A stretch of DNA of 64,000 nucleotides from Eubacterium sp. AF22-9 (lineage in GTDB: Bacteria > Bacillota > Clostridia > Lachnospirales > Lachnospiraceae): the NCBI GenBank assembly GCA_003458705.1, contig QRVH01000004.1, positions 1 through 64,000 on the forward strand. The letters run 5' to 3'. The position numbers and the translations under genes were made by a program. The notes under the pieces are model-generated. The model had not been told where the DNA came from. It saw only the letters and a list, made by a program, of their open reading frames with translations, and ran no database searches. The number at the start of each line of letters is the position of its first letter. Positions within the stretch are counted from its first letter, which is position 1. Below, piece by piece: positions 16,915 through 26,051 of this stretch.

Positions 16915-17916
16915 TTACTCTTCATCCATTAACGGAATAAACATCTGTTTCTTTAATTCTTCTCTTGGAAGGAACGGTGCAAGATCCTCCAATGGAGGGC
17001 TTACAAGTGTACCATCCTCTAATCTCTTAGTACTGCTCTTAGGTTCCCATACCTGCTTAGTATCTGTAAATATCTCACAGAATACAGGTCCGTCTTCCTT
17101 TAATACCTCATCTACAGTCTTCTTCATCTCTTCATTAGATGATGCACTGTAATACTTATATCCAAAAGCCTCTGCAATCTTCTTGAATTCAGGGAATGAG
17201 AGGTCTCCTGATTCTGGTCCGATTCCAATCTTGCAATGCTCCTTAAACAGATTATTCTGCGTAAGTCTTATTGAATGATATCCATTATTATTGATAAGGA
17301 ATATCTTGATTGGAAGCTTATTAGTAAGTATTGTCTGTAATTCCTGAAGGTTCATCATTATACTTCCATCACCCTCAAGACATATTGTATTTCTTCTTCC
17401 GCCGCCGATACATGTTCCAATCGCAGCAGGGAGTCCATATCCCATACTTGCTATAGCACTGTTATTAGCCATACGGCTTCCCTTCTGGATTACATATGCC
17501 TGATTACCTACAACACAACATGCACCGTTAGATACTGCTGTGAGACTGTTCTCTGGAAGTCTGCTGCTTAAATATCTTACAAATGCGTATACATTTGCAG
17601 TGCTTCCATTCTCCTCCCACTGTCTTGGCTGTACTGCCGGATATTCCTTCTTCCATCTCTGTGTTGTTGCAAGCCACTCCCCGCCTGCTGATACAGGGGC
17701 GATATCTGTTGCCTGCTTATCAAGCTTTGTGAGGAAATCCTTCGCGTCTGCCCATACCGGCATCTCAACATGGATAGTTGGCTTCTTTAATTCCGCCTTA
17801 TCAACATCAACCATTATGACCTCTGCTGCCCTTGCCCATGTCTTCCAGTTATAGCCTGTCTGTCTTATAGATATTCTTGTACCTACAGCAAGTATTAAAT
17901 CGGCATTCTGAATAGC
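16915..17916 (-). CDS. Thiamine-diphosphate (acetolactate-synthase-like) enzyme, C-terminal part
   Basis: This is the C-terminal half of the ThDP enzyme. It begins in frame with NADLILAVGTRISIRQ at the break, with the first ATG at 17814. It holds the central NAD/FAD-like domain and the ThDP-binding domain: SMGYGLPAAIGTCIGGG, and LEGDGSIMMN with NNNGYHSI, the GDG...NN cofactor and magnesium motif. At 17917 TGGGCT has become TGGCT; restoring the base joins it to the N-terminal part and gives GNWAIQNADL. The whole protein of about 613 residues has the usual length of acetohydroxyacid-synthase relatives. Confidence 0.8.
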   Translation of the reverse strand, partial: AIQNADLILAVGTRISIRQTGYNWKTWARAAEVIMVDVDKAELKKPTIHVEMPVWADAKDFLTKLDKQATDIAPVSAGGEWLATTQRWKKEYPAVQPRQWEENGSTANVYAFVRYLSSRLPENSLTAVSNGACCVVGNQAYVIQKGSRMANNSAIASMGYGLPAAIGTCIGGGRRNTICLEGDGSIMMNLQELQTILTNKLPIKIFLINNNGYHSIRLTQNNLFKEHCKIGIGPESGDLSFPEFKKIAEAFGYKYYSASSNEEMKKTVDEVLKEDGPVFCEIFTDTKQVWEPKSSTKRLEDGTLVSPPLEDLAPFLPREELKKQMFIPLMDEE

Positions 17917-18752
17917 CAGTTACCCGGTCTGTCACCCATATTACCTGCTCTTCCACAATACAGAGGATTATCGTCTTCTATTAAATCTACTGCATTCCAG
18001 TATGTAACAATAGGTATATTAAGCTTCTTGGCAACTGACCTGAACACATCATAAGCACCCGAAAGTCTTATTCCATAACCAGCATGGAATACCGGTCTTT
18101 TGGCATTCTTAATCTTCTCAAGGACAGTCTTAACAACATCTTCACTTACCTGTGGTGGAAGCTTTGCATCGTCCTCTGCCGGATCATATCCTTCAAGCTC
18201 ATCAGTCTCAATATATCCACCCTGAAAATTAACCGGGATATCAATCCATACTGGTCCCGGTCTTCCTGTTGTTGCAAGATGCCATGCTTTTTCAAGTGCA
18301 TAACGGATATTCTTAGGATCTTCTATCATAGTTGCATACTTTGTCATATTAGACACTGACTTAACTATGTCATATTCCTGGTCTCCCATTGCACGGAGTG
18401 GTGTCTCTGTATACTGAAGTGCATATCTCGAAGTTGTATCATAACGAACCTGTCCACTTATAATAAACATAGGAATGGAATCAAGCCATCCGCCTACTAC
18501 ACCTGTAAGCGCATTAGTTCCTCCAGGACCTGTTGTAACACATACTGCTGCAATTCTGTTATCAATTCTTGCATATGCTTCGGCAGCTATTGCACACGCC
18601 TGCTCATGATGATTGTATGTTACCTTAAGATTCTCATTATGTCCCAATGCATCATTAAGATGCATTGCTCCTCCACCTACTACAGAAAATACATCTGTAA
18701 CGCCATGTTCCACAAGGAAATTAGCAACATAATCTGCCAAACGAATTTTCAT
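17895..18752 (-). CDS. Thiamine-diphosphate (YerE/acetolactate-synthase-like) enzyme, N-terminal part
   Basis: The N-terminal pyrimidine-binding domain has the catalytic Glu in YNHHEQACAIAAEAYAR, and TTGPGGTNALTGV as in acetolactate synthases. The start is ATG 18752 behind GGAGG. The frame ends artificially after GNWLFRMPI because one G is missing at 17917. Valine-leucine synthesis is unlikely given the sugar cluster. In Yersinia, YerE uses pyruvate to add a two-carbon branch to CDP-4-keto-3,6-dideoxyglucose, and here the gene directly follows rfbF-rfbG-rfbH. That assignment is an inference. No small regulatory subunit gene is present. Confidence 0.75.
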   Translation of the reverse strand: MKIRLADYVANFLVEHGVTDVFSVVGGGAMHLNDALGHNENLKVTYNHHEQACAIAAEAYARIDNRIAAVCVTTGPGGTNALTGVVGGWLDSIPMFIISGQVRYDTTSRYALQYTETPLRAMGDQEYDIVKSVSNMTKYATMIEDPKNIRYALEKAWHLATTGRPGPVWIDIPVNFQGGYIETDELEGYDPAEDDAKLPPQVSEDVVKTVLEKIKNAKRPVFHAGYGIRLSGAYDVFRSVAKKLNIPIVTYWNAVDLIEDDNPLYCGRAGNMGDRPGNWLFRMPI

Positions 18753-18789
18753 AAACTGCCCTCCACACATACCGTTTAATTATCTTTAA

Positions 18790-20127
18790 TTACTGATTAA
18801 CTGCTTCCTTAATAGTCTTAGCCATATAATCAATCATTTCATCTGTCATTCCAGGATATACTCCTACCCAGAATGTATCTCTCATAATTCTGTCTGTTGT
18901 ATCAAGTCCGCCTACAACTCTGTAACCTTCTCCTGTTGCTCTCATCTCATCAAAGCATGGATGCTTTATAAGATTTCCTGCAAAAAGATTTCTTGTCTGT
19001 ACTCCATGGCTCTCTACATACTCAACTACTGCCTTTCTGTCAATTCCTTCCTTTACTGTTATAAGGAATCCGAACCAGCTTGGTCTTGAGTTCTCACATG
19101 GTACAGGAAGAATTACCTTATCTTCTATATCTGCAAGCGCTGCTCTTAATCTGTCAAAGTTATGTCTTCTTCTCTCAACGAATGATGGGAACTTCTCAAG
19201 CTGAGCACAGCCTACTGCTGCCTGCATATCTGTTGCCTTAAGATTATATCCAAAATGTGAATATACATACTTATGGTCATATCCTAATGGAAGTTCTCCA
19301 TACTGCTTGTCAAATCTGTGTCCGCAGAGATTGTCTCTTCCTGATGGGCATACACAGTCACGTCCCCAGTCTCTGAATGAACGGATACACTTATTAAGAA
19401 GTGCATTATTAGTATATACTGCTCCGCCTTCACCCATTGTCATATGATGCGGTGGGTAGAAGCTGCTTGTTCCGATATCTCCAATAGTTCCTGTGAACTT
19501 CTCTTCTCCATTGATTGTGTACTTAGAACCAAGTGCATCACAGTTATCCTCTACAAGCCAGAGATTGTGCTTGTCACAGAATGCCTTGACTGCTGAAAGG
19601 TCAAACGGATTACCAAGTGTATGAGCAATCATAACAGCCTTAGTCTTATCAGAAAGGGCATCCTCAAGCTTTGTAACATCAATATTGTACTGTGGGATAG
19701 TAACATCAACAAATACAGGTACTGCACCATACTGGATAGCTGGTGTTATTGTTGTAGGGAAACCTGCTGCAACTGTAATAATCTCATCACCTCTCTTGAT
19801 TCTTCTGTCTCCGAGAAGTGGTGATGTAAGTGCCATAAATGCATTGAGATTGGCAGAGGAACCAGAGTTTACTACTGATACATACTTAACTCCGAGATAT
19901 TCTCCAAGCTTCTTCTCAAATTCATCTGTATAACGGCCTGCTGTAAGCCAGAATTCAAGTGCTGAATCAACAAGATTCATCATTTCCTTGCTGTCATATA
20001 CTCTGCTTGCATATGAAATTCTGTCGCCTTCCTTATACTGCTTCTGATTATGGTATTTCTTGCAGTATTCATCTACAATACCAAGAATCTCCTGTCTTGC
20101 TTCTAATTCATTCTTATTTTCAAACAT
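18790..20127 (-). CDS. rfbH: CDP-4-keto-6-deoxyglucose 3-dehydratase (RfbH/E1-like)
   Basis: This is a DegT/DnrJ/EryC1-fold enzyme of 445 residues, the length of RfbH. At the place of the PLP-binding Lys the sequence reads FYPPHHMTMGEGG. The His in place of Lys is the hallmark of the E1-type PMP-dependent 3-dehydratases that remove the 3-hydroxyl in 3,6-dideoxyhexose synthesis. A GRDCVCP...NLCGHR cysteine region is consistent with the [2Fe-2S] site of this group. E1 needs a reductase partner (E3/RfbI), which is not in this window. It is placed between rfbG and the ThDP enzyme in a single operon. Confidence 0.9.
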   Translation of the reverse strand: MFENKNELEARQEILGIVDEYCKKYHNQKQYKEGDRISYASRVYDSKEMMNLVDSALEFWLTAGRYTDEFEKKLGEYLGVKYVSVVNSGSSANLNAFMALTSPLLGDRRIKRGDEIITVAAGFPTTITPAIQYGAVPVFVDVTIPQYNIDVTKLEDALSDKTKAVMIAHTLGNPFDLSAVKAFCDKHNLWLVEDNCDALGSKYTINGEEKFTGTIGDIGTSSFYPPHHMTMGEGGAVYTNNALLNKCIRSFRDWGRDCVCPSGRDNLCGHRFDKQYGELPLGYDHKYVYSHFGYNLKATDMQAAVGCAQLEKFPSFVERRRHNFDRLRAALADIEDKVILPVPCENSRPSWFGFLITVKEGIDRKAVVEYVESHGVQTRNLFAGNLIKHPCFDEMRATGEGYRVVGGLDTTDRIMRDTFWVGVYPGMTDEMIDYMAKTIKEAVNQ

Positions 20128-20162
20128 ATCATATCCTCTTTCTTGCTTTTATTAACTTTGCC

Positions 20163-21211
20163 CTACACTGCAAAGAATTCTTCAATCTCTTTATCCATAC
20201 ATGCAACAACATCTCCACCTGCTGCATATACCTTTGACCATTCAACGCTCTTCTCAATTGCTGTATCAAAGTTCCATCTAGCTTCCATCCAAATGTTGTC
20301 TTTAACTTTGAACAGTCTAACTTTAAGAAGTTAGCTTCATGAGGTCCTCCGTCATACTTATTAATCCATGAAAGACCTTCTCCCCACTTGTTACAGAATG
20401 TATCTACAAGTGTTCCTGTTGTTATGCAGTCACTTTCATCCGGTCCTACATTATAGAAACCTGCATACTTCTTATCACTGTACTGTTCTTTCGCAATCAT
20501 AAGGTATGCTGCAAGCGGTTCAAGTACATGCTGGTATGGTCTTGTTGAATGTGGATTACGTACAATTATATCTTCCTTCTTAACTGCCGCCCTTACACAG
20601 TCAGGAACTATCCTGTCATTAGCAAAGTCTCCTCCACCTATAACATTACCGGCTCTTGCTGTTGAAACTGCAACTTCCATATCATTGAAAAATGAATTGA
20701 TATAACTGTGTGTTACAAGCTCTGAACATGACTTGCTGTTAGAGTATGGGTCATATCCGTCAAGAGGCTCGTTCTCTCTGTATCCCCATGCCCACTCATT
20801 ATTATGGTAAACCTTATCTGTTGTTACATTTAAAAATGACTTCACACATGGGTTAAGTCTTACACACTCACAGATATTAACAGTTCCCATAACATTAGTC
20901 TCATAAGTATATACAGGATTCTTGTATGAATCCCTTACGATAGGCTGTGCTGCCAGATGAAGCACTATCTCAGGCTGTGTCTCCTCAAATACCTTCTTAA
21001 GATGTTCAAGGTCTCTGATATCACCTATTACAGAATTCATCTTATTCTCTACATCTGCCATTGAGAAAAGATTAGGCTCTGTAGGTGGAACAAGTGAATA
21101 TCCTGTCACTTCAGCTCCTGCTTTTACAAGGATTCTGCAAAGCCATGAACCTTTAAATCCTGTATGTCCTGTAACAAGGACTTTTTTCCCTTTATAAAAA
21201 CTTAAATCCAT
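20163..21211 (-). CDS. rfbG: CDP-glucose 4,6-dehydratase, frame break near the C-terminus
   Basis: This is an SDR enzyme with VTGHTGFKGSWL at the N-terminus, TDKVYHNNEW, and YSNSKSCSEL giving Y...K. These are typical RfbG features. After FGWK the present frame goes astray and ends at 20129. With one C restored at 20280 (AAGCCTAGA instead of AAGCTAGA) it reads PRWNFDTAIEKSVEWSK and stops at 20163, the family's normal end. It turns CDP-glucose made by RfbF into CDP-4-keto-6-deoxyglucose for RfbH. Only about 25 C-terminal residues are affected. Confidence 0.9.
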
Positions 21212-21226
21212 TATAATCCTCCCGGT

Positions 21227-22006
21227 TTAGTCCCATTTCTTCCAAGGAGCAGTTCCCGTTGCAAGATACTTCTCAAGCATATCCATCTCTCTCTTAGTAT
21301 CCATGCACTGCCAGAAGCCCTTATGCATATAGGACATTAACTGACCTTCCTTTGCAAGTCTTTCAAGTGGTTCTCTCTCAAATACAGTATCATCGCCATC
21401 TATATAATCAAATATCTCAGGATTAAGCACCATATAGCCTGCATTGATAGGTGCACCGTCTGTATGGCTCTTCTCTCTGAACGACTTGACAGCATTATCT
21501 CCTCCGATATCAAGCACACCCTTCTGCTGTTCAAGCATTACAGCTGTAAGTGTTGCAATTTTGCCATGCTCCTTATGGAACTCAACAAGCTTGTTCATGT
21601 CTACATCACAGACACCGTCTCCATATGTCATAAGGAATGGCTCATCGCCAACATATTTCTGTACACGCTTGATTCTTCCACCTGTCATTGTATTAAGGCC
21701 TGTATCTACAACAGTAACTTTCCATGGCTCACAATGCTGCTCATGAATTATCATGTCATTGCCACCCTTAGTAAAATCAAAAGTAATATCACTGTTGTGA
21801 AGGAAATAATCAGCAAACCATTCTTTAATTACATACTGCTTGTACCCTGCACAGATAATGAACTCATTAAATCCATAATAAGAATACTCTTTCATAATAT
21901 GCCATAATATTGGCTTTCCACCTATTTCAATCATAGGCTTTGGCTTATACTGGCTCTCTTCACTTATTCTTGTTCCAAATCCCCCGGCTAGTAATACTAC
22001 TTTCAT
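21227..22006 (-). CDS. rfbF: Glucose-1-phosphate cytidylyltransferase
   Basis: The start MKVVLLAGGFGTRISEES is the nucleotidyltransferase signature, followed by YKPKPMIEIGGKPILWHI as in RfbF. The enzyme couples CTP and glucose-1-phosphate to CDP-glucose, the entry to 3,6-dideoxyhexoses. ATG 22006 has GGAGG at 6 nt; an upstream in-frame start at 22078 would overlap the previous gene and has no ribosome site. At about 259 residues it matches the family length, and its order rfbF-G-H is the classical one. Confidence 0.95.
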   Translation of the reverse strand: MKVVLLAGGFGTRISEESQYKPKPMIEIGGKPILWHIMKEYSYYGFNEFIICAGYKQYVIKEWFADYFLHNSDITFDFTKGGNDMIIHEQHCEPWKVTVVDTGLNTMTGGRIKRVQKYVGDEPFLMTYGDGVCDVDMNKLVEFHKEHGKIATLTAVMLEQQKGVLDIGGDNAVKSFREKSHTDGAPINAGYMVLNPEIFDYIDGDDTVFEREPLERLAKEGQLMSYMHKGFWQCMDTKREMDMLEKYLATGTAPWKKWD

Positions 22007-22025
22007 TCCATTCCTCCAATAATGA

Positions 22026-22967
22026 TTAATTCTGTTCTTTTCTCCAGTGCTCCAGTGTCTCTCTAAGAGTCTGCTCAAGTGGAATAAGAGGCTCCCAGCC
22101 TACTTCCTTCTTAATCTTGCTTATATCCGGTTCAATAATCGGTACATCTACCGGTCTTAATTTTGCAGGATCCACCTTTACCTCTATATCTTTGTCTGAC
22201 ATCGCTATAATTTTATTTAATATATCCTGTATAGCAATAGCATGTCCTGTTCCAACATTGTAAGTTTCTCCGCGTTTACCACCAGCAACAAGCTTTGCAT
22301 ATGCTTTAACTACATCCCTTACATCCGTGAAATCACGCTTTGCGCTCAGATTTCCAACATTAATAACCGGCTCCTGTTTACCCTTTTCAATATCGGCAAC
22401 CTGTTTACAGAAATCTGCAACTACAAACATAGGTGTCTGGTTAGGTCCAATATGATTAAACGCCCTTACCATCATTATATCAAGACCGTATGCATCAGAA
22501 TATATTCTTCCAAGCATATTCTGACATGACTTGGTTGCAGCATATATATTCCCCGGTCTTACAACATTATCTTCTATGATTGGACATTCATCTTTCTTAA
22601 TATGTCCATATTCTTCACCAGAACCTATTAAAAGCACCCTTGGCTTTTTTTCCACAAGCCTTATTGCCTCTAACAGATTAATGCATCCTTTTATATTAAC
22701 ATCAACTGTAAGTGTAGGATTTTTCCACGAATATGCTACAGATGACTGTGCTGCAAGATGAAACAGATAATCTGCCTTTTCTTCCTCAAGCAAAGTTCTT
22801 ATCTGTTCCATGTCAAGAATATCCAGATTTCGTACAGTTGCATTATCCATTGTGAGTGTTTCTTTAACTGTCTTTGTTACAGTTACTTTATACCCCAGAT
22901 CGTCCGTCAGGTGTCTTACCAGATATGGACCTACAAATCCACCTCCGCCAATTACTAACGCCTTCAT
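22026..22967 (-). CDS. rmd: GDP-6-deoxy-D-lyxo-4-hexulose reductase-like SDR (GDP-D-rhamnose pathway)
   Basis: The N-terminus GGGGFVGPYL binds the cofactor, YAATKSCQ gives Y...K, and FNHIGPNQTP plus VGNLSAKRDFTDVRDVV match Rmd-type GDP-4-keto-6-deoxymannose reductases rather than GDP-fucose synthases. It stands directly after gmd, whose product it would reduce to GDP-D-rhamnose. The similarity to Gmd-type proteins leaves some doubt on specificity. Confidence 0.8.
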   Translation of the reverse strand: MKALVIGGGGFVGPYLVRHLTDDLGYKVTVTKTVKETLTMDNATVRNLDILDMEQIRTLLEEEKADYLFHLAAQSSVAYSWKNPTLTVDVNIKGCINLLEAIRLVEKKPRVLLIGSGEEYGHIKKDECPIIEDNVVRPGNIYAATKSCQNMLGRIYSDAYGLDIMMVRAFNHIGPNQTPMFVVADFCKQVADIEKGKQEPVINVGNLSAKRDFTDVRDVVKAYAKLVAGGKRGETYNVGTGHAIAIQDILNKIIAMSDKDIEVKVDPAKLRPVDVPIIEPDISKIKKEVGWEPLIPLEQTLRETLEHWRKEQN

Positions 22968-23039
22968 ATATTACCTCTTTCCGTTATATCAAACATTGTC
23001 AGGACAGAATATCTGCCCTGACAAGTTAAATTACGTTTA

Positions 23040-24065
23040 TTATTTTGTTGAAACTTCTTTCTCAACTAATGCAAGATCATTCTTTACCATTCTCTCTACT
23101 AACTCCTGGAATGATATTTCTCTCTTCCATCCAAGCTTCTTCTCTGCTTTAGCAGGATTACCAATAAGAAGTTCAACCTCTGCCGGTCTGAAGAATTTAG
23201 GGTTTACTGAAACAACAACCTTTCCGGTTGCCTTGTCTCTTCCTACCTCATTAACTCCTTCTCCCTCGAATTCAACTTCGATTCCAGCAGCCGCAAATGC
23301 AGTCTTTGCAAACTCTCTTACTGTTCTTGTCTCATTTGTTGCTATTACATAATCATCTGGTTCTTCCTGCTGAAGAAGAAGCCACATTGCTCTCACATAA
23401 TCTTTAGAATGTCCCCAGTCTCTCTTTGCATCAAGATTTCCAAGTTCTACATGATCCTGAAGTCCTAACTTTATTCTTGCTACTGAATTAGTTATCTTTC
23501 TTGTAACGAACTCTTTTCCTCTTCTCTCTGATTCATGATTAAAAAGGATTCCTGAGCAGGCATACATATTATAACTTTCTCTATAATTTCTTGTAATCCA
23601 GTGTCCATAAAGCTTTGCTACACCATATGGGCTTCTTGGATAAAATGGTGTATCCTCTGTCTGTGGTATTGCCTGTACCTTACCAAACATTTCTGATGTT
23701 GATGCCTGATAGAATCTGCACTCCGGCTTTACAATTCTTATTGCTTCAAGCATATTTGTTACACCAATAGCATCTATATCTGCTGTTGTACATGGTGTAT
23801 CCCATGATGTTGCAACAAATGACTGTGCTGCAAGGTTATATACCTCATCAGCCTGTGAAATTTTCATTGCAGATATAAGAGATACTATATCCTGCATATC
23901 AGCATAGATAAAATGTATCTTGTCCTTAATATGGTCAACATTACCATAATCTACAACACTCTTTCTTCTCATAAGACCATATACATTATAGCCCTTTTCA
24001 AGAAGAAGCTCAGCTAAATATGAACCATCCTGACCTGTTATTCCTGTGATTAACGCATTCTTCAT
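23040..24065 (-). CDS. gmd: GDP-mannose 4,6-dehydratase
   Basis: NALITGITGQDGSYLAELL is the strict Gmd N-terminus; YGVAKLYGHW holds the Y...K pair and NHESERRGKEFVTRK is the family's tetramer-interface/NADP motif. The start is ATG 24065 behind GGAG; an in-frame start 6 codons upstream is less likely. It makes GDP-4-keto-6-deoxymannose from the GDP-mannose of ManC, encoded 22 bases upstream. The sequence appears intact. Confidence 0.95.
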   Translation of the reverse strand: MKNALITGITGQDGSYLAELLLEKGYNVYGLMRRKSVVDYGNVDHIKDKIHFIYADMQDIVSLISAMKISQADEVYNLAAQSFVATSWDTPCTTADIDAIGVTNMLEAIRIVKPECRFYQASTSEMFGKVQAIPQTEDTPFYPRSPYGVAKLYGHWITRNYRESYNMYACSGILFNHESERRGKEFVTRKITNSVARIKLGLQDHVELGNLDAKRDWGHSKDYVRAMWLLLQQEEPDDYVIATNETRTVREFAKTAFAAAGIEVEFEGEGVNEVGRDKATGKVVVSVNPKFFRPAEVELLIGNPAKAEKKLGWKREISFQELVERMVKNDLALVEKEVSTK

Positions 24066-24087
24066 AATCAATCTCCAATCCAATCTA

Positions 24088-25158
24088 TTATAAATACTGT
24101 GTCTTGCCCTCTTCTCTTAATTTGGCAAGTACTTTCTTGATTTCTCCTGCATTTTCCTTTGTTGAAATAAGTGTTGCATCTTTTGTATCAACAACTATCA
24201 TATCTCTTAATCCAACTGTTGCAATAAGCTTTTCTGCTCCCTCTATAACACAGTTCTGTGTATTAACTGTAACAACATTGCCATTGACAACATTGCCATT
24301 GTCATCGTTTTCTTTAATACGTCCAACTGCAAGCCATGAACCTACATCATCCCAGCCAAAATTACCAGCTAATGTATAGATATCTGAAGCCTTCTCCATG
24401 ATACCGTAATCTACTGACTGTGACTCAAGTCCAGGGAACTCTGCCTGAAGAACTGTATCTTCATCAGGTGTTCCGACAGCAGACTTAATCTTCATAAGAC
24501 CATCAAATGTTGATGGCATAAACTTCTTAAAACATTCAAGTATTGTAGAAACCTTCCATACAAACATTCCTGAATTCCAAAGGTATGAACCGTCTGCAAG
24601 ATATGACTTAGCTGTATCTAAATCCGGCTTCTCAACGAATTTCTCTACAGAATATGCAACACCATCGCAATTATTCTTATTGTACTTGATATAACCATAT
24701 CCTGTTTCTGGATAATTAGGTGTTATACCAACTGTTACAAGGTTACTTCCCTTTTCCGCAACCTCACATGCATTAACAAATGTATCCTTAAATATATCAT
24801 TACTCTTAATAAGATGGTCTGATGGCAATACTATCATAACTGCATCTTCATACTTAGCTGCTACATGAACTGCACCAAGTCCTATACATGGTGCTGTATT
24901 TCTTCCTATAGGCTCACAGAGAATATTCTCCTCTGGAATACCTGGAAGCTGCTGCTTTACAAGTTCTCTGTAATTAGCATTAGTTGCTATATATACATCC
25001 TCTATATCAACTAATGGGCTTATTCTCTCTACTGTCAACTGAATCATTGTCTTACCATCATCGGTTAATGACAAAAACTGCTTTGGAAGATTAACCCTGC
25101 TTCTAGGCCAGAATCTTTCTCCTTTTCCACCTGCCATAATTAATGCTGTTTTTTTCAT
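24088..25158 (-). CDS. manC: Mannose-1-phosphate guanylyltransferase
   Basis: The N-terminal signature MAGGKGERFWPRSR, followed by PKQFLSL, identifies a ManC/CpsB nucleotidyltransferase; SYLWNSGMFVW, FVEKPDLDTA and FGWDDVGSW are further family motifs. At 356 residues it lacks the phosphomannose isomerase domain of the bifunctional form. It is the first gene of the operon, behind a consensus promoter. An in-frame 15-bp tandem duplication yields NGNVVNGNVV near residue 290. Confidence 0.95.
   Translation of the reverse strand: MKKTALIMAGGKGERFWPRSRVNLPKQFLSLTDDGKTMIQLTVERISPLVDIEDVYIATNANYRELVKQQLPGIPEENILCEPIGRNTAPCIGLGAVHVAAKYEDAVMIVLPSDHLIKSNDIFKDTFVNACEVAEKGSNLVTVGITPNYPETGYGYIKYNKNNCDGVAYSVEKFVEKPDLDTAKSYLADGSYLWNSGMFVWKVSTILECFKKFMPSTFDGLMKIKSAVGTPDEDTVLQAEFPGLESQSVDYGIMEKASDIYTLAGNFGWDDVGSWLAVGRIKENDDNGNVVNGNVVTVNTQNCVIEGAEKLIATVGLRDMIVVDTKDATLISTKENAGEIKKVLAKLREEGKTQYL
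24272..24301. repeat. 15-bp perfect tandem duplication in manC
   Basis: ACAACATTGCCATTG occurs twice head to tail. It adds five residues in frame (NGNVV twice) in a loop of ManC. Confidence 0.9.
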
Positions 25159-25239
25159 GATATACCTCGATTCTTAAGAAAATATCGTAGTGGTAAAGTT
25201 TGCAAAAATGCACACTTTCACACTTATACATGTTGTTGA

Positions 25240-25268
25240 ATTATATCCTTATTATATACTTTTGTCAA
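25240..25268 (-). promoter_or_regulatory. Consensus promoter of the manC operon
   Basis: TTGACA (25263-25268), a 17-bp spacer and TATAAT (25240-25245) give a perfect vegetative promoter on the minus strand, about 80 bases before manC. The leader contains AGTGTGAAAGTGTG, a short direct repeat. The remaining gap up to 25362 holds only the terminator of the permease remnant. Confidence 0.9.
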
Positions 25269-25323
25269 TATTTTACCAGTCCATAATTACGCTAACACCC
25301 CTCGATTTTCTGCCTTTTCTGAC

Positions 25324-25356
25324 GAAAAAAGCCAGATACACTTCTGCATCTGACTT
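25324..25356 (-). terminator. Terminator after the permease remnant
   Basis: GTCAGATGC-AGAAGT-GTATCTGGC forms a 9-bp stem with two G-T pairs, followed by TTTTTT on the minus strand. It closes the large operon at 26-47 kb and separates it from the manC promoter. Confidence 0.75.
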
Positions 25357-25361
25357 TATAA

Positions 25362-26001
25362 TTAATTATCTGCCAAAAGGCTTTTTCTCTGCTTGATATA
25401 GAATATAACTCCAAGAACCACCCATACTATAAGAAGTATATATGATTCCTTGCCAAAATGTACTCCCTCAAGCCCCGGAATAGGGATAAGCTGGAGAACC
25501 ATGAATGCTATTGAAAATACAAGTCCTACAACAGCCATTATTTTAAGGAATGGCGTACCATCCTTATCTTTTTTAATAGTTACAAGTGTACATGCACATG
25601 TACAGAAATATCCGATTGAAGCACCAATTGCTGACATATCAACAAACCATCCAAGAGCCTCTCTGCTGCTGCCTGCGGAATAGTATCAAAACCCGCTATC
25701 TGATAGTGGAATCCCCATTTAAGCACATCAAATGTTCCATCAATTCCGTCTACTATAAGCCCTATAGCTGTGGAATTCATTGGTACATTTGTAAGATACG
25801 CTGCTACTAAAAACCATCCACATGTGTATGCTGCTGTTTTACCAAAACACGCCTTTGTAAATGTAAATTCTCCGCCCGCCTTTGGAAACTTAGGAACCAT
25901 ATATGCATCGGATTTAACTGTCTTTTTAACTCCTCTGACTTTACTTCATTATTACTAATGCTTAATATAACCTTTCTGTGTTCATTTGCATACGCAAGCA
26001 T
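25362..26001 (-). pseudogene. Remnant of an APC-family amino acid permease
   Basis: Three short frames together show pieces of an amino acid/polyamine permease: KAGGEFTFTKACFG and CGWFLVAAYLTNVP (second-third helix region) and, after a frame change near 25680, DMSAIGASIGYF and the final helices (FGKESYILLIVWVVLG). Such permeases have about 450-500 residues. Here the first helix and about 200 central residues are missing, and the N-terminal 27 residues do not look like a permease. It cannot make a functional carrier. The internal deletion sets it apart from the single-base breaks elsewhere. Confidence 0.8.
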
Positions 26002-26051
26002 ACATTATGTTGAACAAAAACACCAGTACTTTTTACATATAATTTACATCT

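Noticed and set aside
16915-18752. Anabolic acetolactate synthase (ilvB) as the identity of the ThDP enzyme
   Set aside because: There is no ilvN-like small subunit or ilv neighbour, and the gene is embedded in a CDP-sugar operon. It cannot be fully excluded from sequence alone.
22810-23352. 180-residue plus-strand open frame between the Rmd- and Gmd-like genes
   Set aside because: It is a shadow of the two minus-strand genes, whose families are clear.
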